57,918 nucleotides of DNA, from contig JAFZED010000039.1 in NCBI GenBank assembly GCA_017560825.1, positions 1 through 57,918 on the forward strand. The letters run 5' to 3'. This document shows positions 52,498-57,918 of this stretch, one piece after another (position 1 is the first letter of the stretch; every line of letters starts with the position of its first letter). This stretch comes from Bacteroidales bacterium. GTDB lineage: Bacteria > Bacteroidota > Bacteroidia > Bacteroidales > UBA932. Under the pieces are notes generated by a model. That model was given only the letters and a program-made list of their open reading frames with translations, had not been told where the DNA came from and made no database searches. The translations under genes and the position numbers were made by a program.

Positions 52498-53910
52498 ATG
52501 AAGAAACTTGTAAAATGGTGTGCAGTACTGCTGCTGGTGGCGGCAGCTGCAATGGTAGTGGTCTATAGGGCCGTAAATCAGGTACCTTCTCCTGAACTGC
52601 CTCAGTATGAGCAGGTTTATGAGATCTTTGAGGAGGGCGGATGTCTTTCCTGCCACTCTTCTGACCCGAAGCTTCCTTTCTATGCAAAGCTTCCGGTTGC
52701 TGGAAAGATTGTGATGAAGGACATTGATTCGGGTTACAGGGCCTATGACATCAGACCTTTTATGGATGCCTTGAAGGTAGACGGAGAGTTCTCGCCTGTG
52801 GATCTTGCAAAGATCGAGAAGGTTGTCCTTGATGACAGGATGCCTATGCCGAAGTACTATCTCGTACATTGGGGCAGTTCACTCACTGAAGCAAAGAGAG
52901 AAATAGTTCTGGGCTGGATCTTGAAGGAACGTGCGGAAATGTATGCAGACAATCTTCCGGAAAGCCGCGCAGGTGAGCCTGTCCGCCCGATTGACTCTGC
53001 TCTTGAAGTGGACGAGGCTAAAGCAGCGCTTGGATTTGCTCTCTTCCACGACCCTCGTCTTTCTGTAGACAACACAGTCTCTTGTGCAACCTGCCACGCT
53101 TTGGAGACAGCCGGAGTGGACAATCATCAGTACTCTCACGGAGTCGATGACCAGCTTGGCGGTGTGAATGCACCGACTGTGTACAATGCAGTCTACAATT
53201 TCGTGCAGTTCTGGGACGGTCGTGCCAAGACCCTTGCAGATCAGGCTGCAGGTCCGCCGCTCAACCCAGTGGAGATGGCTTCAGAGTCATTTGACCAGAT
53301 CATTGCAAAGCTCAAGGAGGACAAGAAGTTCGTAAAGGCGTTCTATGCTGTGTATGCAGACGGTCTCACAGAGGCAAACATCACTGACGCTATCGAAGAG
53401 TTTGAAAGAACCCTCATCACTCCGGATTCACGCTTTGACCAATGGCTTAGAGGAGACGACTCAGCCCTTACTGCAGAAGAACTTGAGGGCTATGAGCTCT
53501 TCAAGAAATATGACTGCGCTACCTGCCACGTCGGTCAGAACCTTGGAGGTCACTCTTACGAGCTGATGGGCTTGCGCAGACATTACTTTGCAGACAGAGG
53601 ACTTGAACTTACAATCGAGGACAACGGTCGATATAAGGAAACACAGCTTGAGCGTGACCGTCATCGCTTCAAAGTTCCGGGTCTTCGCAACGTAGAGCAC
53701 ACCTGGCCATACTACCACGACGGCACACGCGAGACTCTCGAAGAGGCTGTGCGTGATATGGCAATATACCAGAGCGATGTGGAAATGACTGAAACAGAGA
53801 TCGATAAGGTAGTGTCATTCCTCAAGACCCTTACAGGAAAGTACAAAGGCGAGCTCTTGACCAACGACACCTCACGCGACGTCATCCACGACCACGATCA
53901 CGACCATTAA
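52498..53910 (+). CDS. Multihaem cytochrome c peroxidase with N-terminal haem-binding domain
   Basis: A 470-residue exported protein with an N-terminal hydrophobic segment (uncleaved anchor or signal). An N-terminal haem-binding domain with CLSCH (C49-H53) precedes a di-haem CCP/MauG domain with two CATCH motifs. These carry the electron-transfer and peroxidatic haems. Family segments include LFHDPRLSVDNTVSCATCH, APTVYNAVYN, FWDGRAKTLADQA and FKVPGLRNVEHTWPYYHDG. It would reduce H2O2 to water in the periplasm. The C-terminus ends in HDHDHDH, a possible metal-binding tail. Co-encoded with CcsA. Confidence 0.9.
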   Translation: MKKLVKWCAVLLLVAAAAMVVVYRAVNQVPSPELPQYEQVYEIFEEGGCLSCHSSDPKLPFYAKLPVAGKIVMKDIDSGYRAYDIRPFMDALKVDGEFSPVDLAKIEKVVLDDRMPMPKYYLVHWGSSLTEAKREIVLGWILKERAEMYADNLPESRAGEPVRPIDSALEVDEAKAALGFALFHDPRLSVDNTVSCATCHALETAGVDNHQYSHGVDDQLGGVNAPTVYNAVYNFVQFWDGRAKTLADQAAGPPLNPVEMASESFDQIIAKLKEDKKFVKAFYAVYADGLTEANITDAIEEFERTLITPDSRFDQWLRGDDSALTAEELEGYELFKKYDCATCHVGQNLGGHSYELMGLRRHYFADRGLELTIEDNGRYKETQLERDRHRFKVPGLRNVEHTWPYYHDGTRETLEEAVRDMAIYQSDVEMTETEIDKVVSFLKTLTGKYKGELLTNDTSRDVIHDHDHDH

Positions 53911-53933
53911 AATAGAATGATCCGTATATATGC

Positions 53934-53970
53934 AAAAAGAATCCGACTGACATCAGCCGGATTCTTTTTG
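53934..53970. terminator. Bidirectional terminator
   Basis: AAAAAGAATCCG (53934-53945) pairs with CGGATTCTTTTT (53958-53969), with an inner ctga/tcag stem. It separates the peroxidase gene (+) from the end of the V-ATPase operon (-). Confidence 0.88.
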
Positions 53971-53989
53971 ATTTTATGATCTGTTCTGA

Positions 53990-54430
<441 letters not shown>

Positions 54431-54463
54431 TTATTTGTTAATTATTTTTTTTGTTATAGAGGA

Positions 54464-56320
54464 TTACTCCTTGTTGGTTGTGAGCGGGTTGTAGGCTGCA
54501 CCCTTTCCTTCGTAGCCGGCATTCTTGAAATACTCCACGAATGTGAGTCGCAGAGGATGCACGAATGCACCGAGTGATGACATAAGGATATTCAGCACGT
54601 GTCCGAACATAAGGATCAGAATGAACGGCAGCCAGAGGATGATGTTGCTTCCATCTCCGAGGACCATTCCACCGAGGTTGTTGAACGCCTGTCCGAGCAT
54701 ACCTCCTGCGAGTCCGAGTGCAAAGAGACGGATGTAGCTGAGTACGTCTCCAAGGATACCGGTAGCCATATTGTAGGTGTCCCAGAGTCCGGAACCGATG
54801 TTCATAAGAGGATTTCTTCCAGGTGTGTTGAATATGTAGATTCCAAGAGCTGAAAGCACTCCGATCACGATCACCGCCCATTTGATTGCAGCAGGGGAGA
54901 GAAGCTTTGCAACTCCCAGAACTGCTACGATGATGCCTCCTACGATGAGGAGAAGCCATCCCCAGGCACTGACTGTCTGTCGGAATCCGAATCTCTTGGT
55001 GTAGCATATTGCCTTTACTGTCATTGCAAGGCAGATGTGGAACACTCCGATTGCAAGGGCAAGAAGCATCTGGATGTTGAATACTCCGAGTCCAGGAACT
55101 TCTACTTCACCTACTATCATACAGTTCTTGACAGCTTCAGGTACCCAAGCAGCCTCGTACAGGCTCATTCCGAAGAATGTACCGAGCAATGTACCTACAA
55201 CTATGGTTCCTGCTCCAAGGATAGAGATGATGTTTCCGAGTCCGTCGAACATAGCAAACTTCACCCAGCCTCTGTTGAGCATAAGTCCGAAGAGAAGGAG
55301 GACGATACCGTAACCTGCATCTCCAAGACACATTGCAAAGAACAGTAGGTAGAAAGGGGCTACAATCGAAGTCGGGTCGAACTCACTGTACACCGGCATT
55401 CCGTACATTCCTGTGAATGACTCGAACTGTCTTGTGAACCAGTTGTTCTTCAGCTTGATAGGAGGATTGTCCTCCTCGACTGCCTCGTCCTTGATGTAGA
55501 GTACTCCCATCTTGTCGAATGCCTCAGCAAGTTCAGCATCGTTCTCAACAGGTGCAAATCCTGTGAACACAGTGATGTGGTCCTCAGCTGCACTTGAAGC
55601 TGCTGAGTCTGCGAGGTAGCGGTCAAGGTCGACGAGCTCTTTGTTGCAGGCTTCCTTGATGGCAGGGATATAGTCCTTTGCATTCAAGAGACCAGCCTTG
55701 CACCCGATGATCTCAGCCTTGATCTGTGCTGCTTCTGCAGCAGCCTCTGCATATGTTCCTTCAGGTGCGGCAACTTCCTGTACAGGGAAGCTGTACTCCT
55801 CACCCTTAGGGGCAACTGTCACAAACCATACCTTCTGACCGTCGTTGTTGACGATCTGAAGAGGCTGGAGCTCGCTCCATACCGGATCGTATCGTTTCAA
55901 GTCTACGCAATAGTAGCGGACAGTGTAGCCGAGTTCTGCAAGACCGTCGATTGCCTTCTTGTCATAGTCTCCCCAAGGGAGTCTCACCTTCATCTGCTTT
56001 TCAGCATTTGCAAGTGAGGTATTCAGCTCGCCGAGCTTAGTTCTGCACTGCTCAATGAAGTCGACAGGGTCGCCTTCAACTGTAACAGTGGCTTTCGCAA
56101 TTGCTTCAGCGTCAGCATCTTTAGAGAAGTTGATGCCTTCCAGGTACTCAAGAGTCTTTCTGGCTCTTGTCACCTTGGCAAACATCTCGGAAGAGTCCTG
56201 GTCTACAGGTTTTACAGAACGGCTGATGTCCACGACTCCGAGCTCCTGAAGCTGCTCCAGGAAGCCCTCCTTCTCTCCTGTAAGGAGAACGAAGGAATAT
56301 TTGGTCATTTTAGTTATCAT
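54464..56320 (-). CDS. atpI: V-type ATPase subunit I
   Basis: A 618-residue protein equivalent to the eukaryotic a subunit. The N-terminal cytoplasmic half (to about residue 310) is the stator arm. The C-terminal half has seven or eight helices (from AMCLGDAGYGIVLLL onward) and forms the ion half-channels. The conserved Arg is probably in the LSYIRLFALGLAGGM segment. The start overlaps the D gene by 11 bp; an alternative ATG four codons later would leave no overlap. The K gene follows after 54 bp. Confidence 0.92.
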   Translation of the reverse strand: MITKMTKYSFVLLTGEKEGFLEQLQELGVVDISRSVKPVDQDSSEMFAKVTRARKTLEYLEGINFSKDADAEAIAKATVTVEGDPVDFIEQCRTKLGELNTSLANAEKQMKVRLPWGDYDKKAIDGLAELGYTVRYYCVDLKRYDPVWSELQPLQIVNNDGQKVWFVTVAPKGEEYSFPVQEVAAPEGTYAEAAAEAAQIKAEIIGCKAGLLNAKDYIPAIKEACNKELVDLDRYLADSAASSAAEDHITVFTGFAPVENDAELAEAFDKMGVLYIKDEAVEEDNPPIKLKNNWFTRQFESFTGMYGMPVYSEFDPTSIVAPFYLLFFAMCLGDAGYGIVLLLFGLMLNRGWVKFAMFDGLGNIISILGAGTIVVGTLLGTFFGMSLYEAAWVPEAVKNCMIVGEVEVPGLGVFNIQMLLALAIGVFHICLAMTVKAICYTKRFGFRQTVSAWGWLLLIVGGIIVAVLGVAKLLSPAAIKWAVIVIGVLSALGIYIFNTPGRNPLMNIGSGLWDTYNMATGILGDVLSYIRLFALGLAGGMLGQAFNNLGGMVLGDGSNIILWLPFILILMFGHVLNILMSSLGAFVHPLRLTFVEYFKNAGYEGKGAAYNPLTTNKE

Positions 56321-56927
56321 TGTTCTGCTCCTCCTCTTCTTCTATAGCGTGTCTGCTCTTCACGATCTTGGAAGCAGCCTTGGAGAGGTTCTCCTCGTCT
56401 TCCATATATCGTTTGATCTTTCTGATAGCCTCCTGATAGCCAGGGATCTGCACCTTCTCATAAAGGTTCACCTTCTGAGTGGTCTTCTTTCTCTGGAAAT
56501 CAAGGATACGTGCCTTCTCGAGGTAGACCTCTGATTCGATTCCGAGTCTTGAGAGTTCCTTGAGGATGGCAACTCCGTCAGCGTACCACGCAGGGCAGTT
56601 GAAGGCGTTGAACTCGTGGATCTCGTACTTGATCTCTCCCAATGCAGGAGTCTTTACTCCGGCAACCTTCACAGTGTAGAGGTCTACATCTGTGATTGAG
56701 ATCAGGTTCGGCTGGAATTCGTTCCAGAGGGCTGCGAGATAGTCGTATCTCTTCAGTGAGGCTTCAAGATCTTCAATAAGCTTCTCCGAATAGTCCTTGG
56801 CCTTCTTCACCTCTACGCGCAGAGCCGACTCCTTGTTCTTGAGAGTAGGGAGGGCGTTCTTACGCATCTTGAGCTGTTTGTTCAAGTTGTTCAGAGACGT
56901 CTTATTATATTGAAACTTAATAGCCAT
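56310..56927 (-). CDS. atpD: V-type ATPase subunit D
   Basis: The central rotor stalk subunit. The 205-residue protein has the two long helices typical of V-ATPase D: an N-terminal one (residues about 5-65, with LKMRKNALPTLKNKESALR as the conserved opening) and a C-terminal one (about 150-200). It links the rotating shaft to the catalytic head. It is five bases downstream of the B gene and overlaps I by 11 bp, so the order in the transcript is B-D-I-K. Confidence 0.93.
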   Translation of the reverse strand: MAIKFQYNKTSLNNLNKQLKMRKNALPTLKNKESALRVEVKKAKDYSEKLIEDLEASLKRYDYLAALWNEFQPNLISITDVDLYTVKVAGVKTPALGEIKYEIHEFNAFNCPAWYADGVAILKELSRLGIESEVYLEKARILDFQRKKTTQKVNLYEKVQIPGYQEAIRKIKRYMEDEENLSKAASKIVKSRHAIEEEEEQNNDN

Positions 56928-56932
56928 AATAA

Positions 56933-57918
56933 TTAGTTACCTTTCCAATAAGTGTCGATGAGTTCCTGCTTGATACCGGTCTCGGCCTTTGTGAAGTAGG
57001 TTCCGAAGAGCTCCCACGCAGTGTCGAGCATCTCGTCGATCTTGAGGTTTACGTCGATGGCAAGAAGTCTTGTAGCATATGCCTTTGCATAGTCAAGACA
57101 TCTGAGGTCATAGTCGCTGAGGTCGAAACCGTTCTCGAGCTTAGTCTTTGCGTTCTGAGCATCGGCGTAGAGACGTACTGATGCATTCATCACCTGGCCG
57201 TGGTCCTTACGTGTCTTCTTACCCTGTACGAGCTGTTTCAGACGTGAAAGCGAACGGAACGGGTCGATGATGACCTTTCCTGAATCCGGGTCGGTACGGA
57301 GGAAGAGCTGTCCCTCTGTGATGTAACCGGTGTTGTCCGGAATCGCGTGAGTGATGTCTCCGTCGTTGAGGGTTGTCACAGCAATGATGGTGATCGAACC
57401 TCCCTCAGGAAGCTGCACGGCCTTCTCGTAGATCTTTGCGAGGTCTGAATAGAGTGAACCTGGCATAGAGTCCTTTGAAGGGATCTGGTCCATACGGTTA
57501 GACACGATAGAAAGCGCGTCGGCGTAGAGTGTCATATCGGTAAGGAGCACGAGAACCTTCTCGTTCTTCTCCACAGCGAAGTACTCTGCCGCTGTAAGTG
57601 CCATATCCGGAATGAGGAGTCGCTCTACAGGTGGCTGCTCTGTTGTGTTTACGAAAGAAATGATCTTGTCCAGAGCACCTGCAGCCTCAAACTCGTGCTT
57701 GAAGTAAAGGTAGTCGTCGTTTGAAAGACCCATACCTCCGAGGATGATCTTGTCAACGTCAGCGCGGAGCGCTACCTGAGCCATTACGTTGTTATATGGC
57801 TGGTCTGGGTCGGCGAAGAAAGGAATCTTCTGTCCTGATACGAGGGTGTTGTTCAAGTCGATACCTGCGATACCTGTAGGGATGATCTGTGAAGGCTGAC
57901 GTCTCTTGTAAGGATTTA
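56933..57918 (-). CDS. atpB: V-type ATPase subunit B (partial; 5' end outside window)
   Basis: About 328 residues of the non-catalytic nucleotide-binding B subunit are visible. The frame stays open to the window edge. Translating upstream of the TTG codon at 57856 gives the conserved IIPTGIAGIDLNNTLVSGQK, which shows that the start lies beyond 57918. Further marks are GGMGLSNDDYLYFKHEF, VLVLLTDMTLYADALSIVSNRMDQIPSKD (parts of the B signature) and NTGYITEGQLFLRTD. Subunits E and A are expected upstream, outside the window. Confidence 0.94.
   Translation of the reverse strand, partial: NPYKRRQPSQIIPTGIAGIDLNNTLVSGQKIPFFADPDQPYNNVMAQVALRADVDKIILGGMGLSNDDYLYFKHEFEAAGALDKIISFVNTTEQPPVERLLIPDMALTAAEYFAVEKNEKVLVLLTDMTLYADALSIVSNRMDQIPSKDSMPGSLYSDLAKIYEKAVQLPEGGSITIIAVTTLNDGDITHAIPDNTGYITEGQLFLRTDPDSGKVIIDPFRSLSRLKQLVQGKKTRKDHGQVMNASVRLYADAQNAKTKLENGFDLSDYDLRCLDYAKAYATRLLAIDVNLKIDEMLDTAWELFGTYFTKAETGIKQELIDTYWKGN

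Overview
The window is a chromosomal segment of a Bacteroidales bacterium (phylum Bacteroidota), probably a gut or rumen anaerobe; I cannot name the genus. Three things point there. Most gene starts or divergent gene pairs carry the Bacteroidota sigma-factor -7 box TAnnTTTG (TATCTTTG, TATATTTG, TACCTTTG or TAAATTTG), several with a TTTG -33 box 19-20 bp upstream, and Shine-Dalgarno sequences are scarce. The gene content also fits: a V-type ATPase, a two-gene glycine decarboxylase, a fimbrillin-like lipoprotein and CcsA/ResB-type cytochrome maturation.

Layout. 1-875: gene-free, packed with palindromes and 36-bp tandem repeats. 882-978 (-): a small structured RNA, probably SRP RNA, with its own promoter and T-tract. 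1035-7520: housekeeping genes (cdd, mnmA, a YhiN-type flavoprotein, trmO, an FNT channel, trpS, a TetR regulator). 7585-9996: non-coding, rich in inverted repeats, and interrupted by a complete IS1182-like element (7679-9404). 9997-12439: mtgA overlapping a B12-type radical SAM gene, then a Dabb protein. 12648-18755: a surface-polysaccharide operon (flippase, Fe-S/F420-dehydrogenase-like protein, pyruvyl transferase, GT2, GT4). 18769-20413 (-): rluA-type pseudouridine synthase and alpha/beta hydrolase. 20465-23652: hsdR_N-cca-xerC-hpf, all overlapping. 23732-29285: holA, a NatAB-like ABC exporter, a 5'-nucleotidase split into two genes, and mntP. 29302-32294: trkH (-) and nhaA (+). 32923-39276: glycine cleavage operon lplA-gcvT-gcvH-gcvPA-gcvPB-lpdA. 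39329-43834: large fimbrillin/beta-helix lipoprotein plus a YfcC-type carrier. 44081-44878: membrane LytTR regulator. 44875-50730 (-): deoxynucleoside kinase, gdhA, an outer-membrane barrel, an acyltransferase and a BASS transporter. 50911-53910: ResB-like protein, CcsA and a multihaem cytochrome c peroxidase. 53990-57918 (-): V-ATPase genes K, I, D and B, with B running off the window end.

How it fits together. The proteolipid K keeps every side-chain Na+ ligand known from Enterococcus hirae NtpK, so the V-ATPase may be a sodium pump. This would match the sodium-linked or cation genes nearby (NhaA, the BASS symporter, the NatAB-like exporter). The glycine operon carries its own lipoate ligase and dihydrolipoamide dehydrogenase and so looks self-contained. 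The cytochrome operon supplies System II haem attachment next to a likely client enzyme.

I did not find a clearly new defence or mobile system. The most unusual material is the repeat-rich DNA at 1-502, the hairpin element split by the IS, bidirectional terminators built into coding tails with the stop codon in the loop, -7 boxes only 4-9 nt from start codons, three repeats upstream of the LytTR gene, and a roughly 100-residue insertion in MnmA. Coordinates were read by hand. Family names come from motif recognition without database searches.
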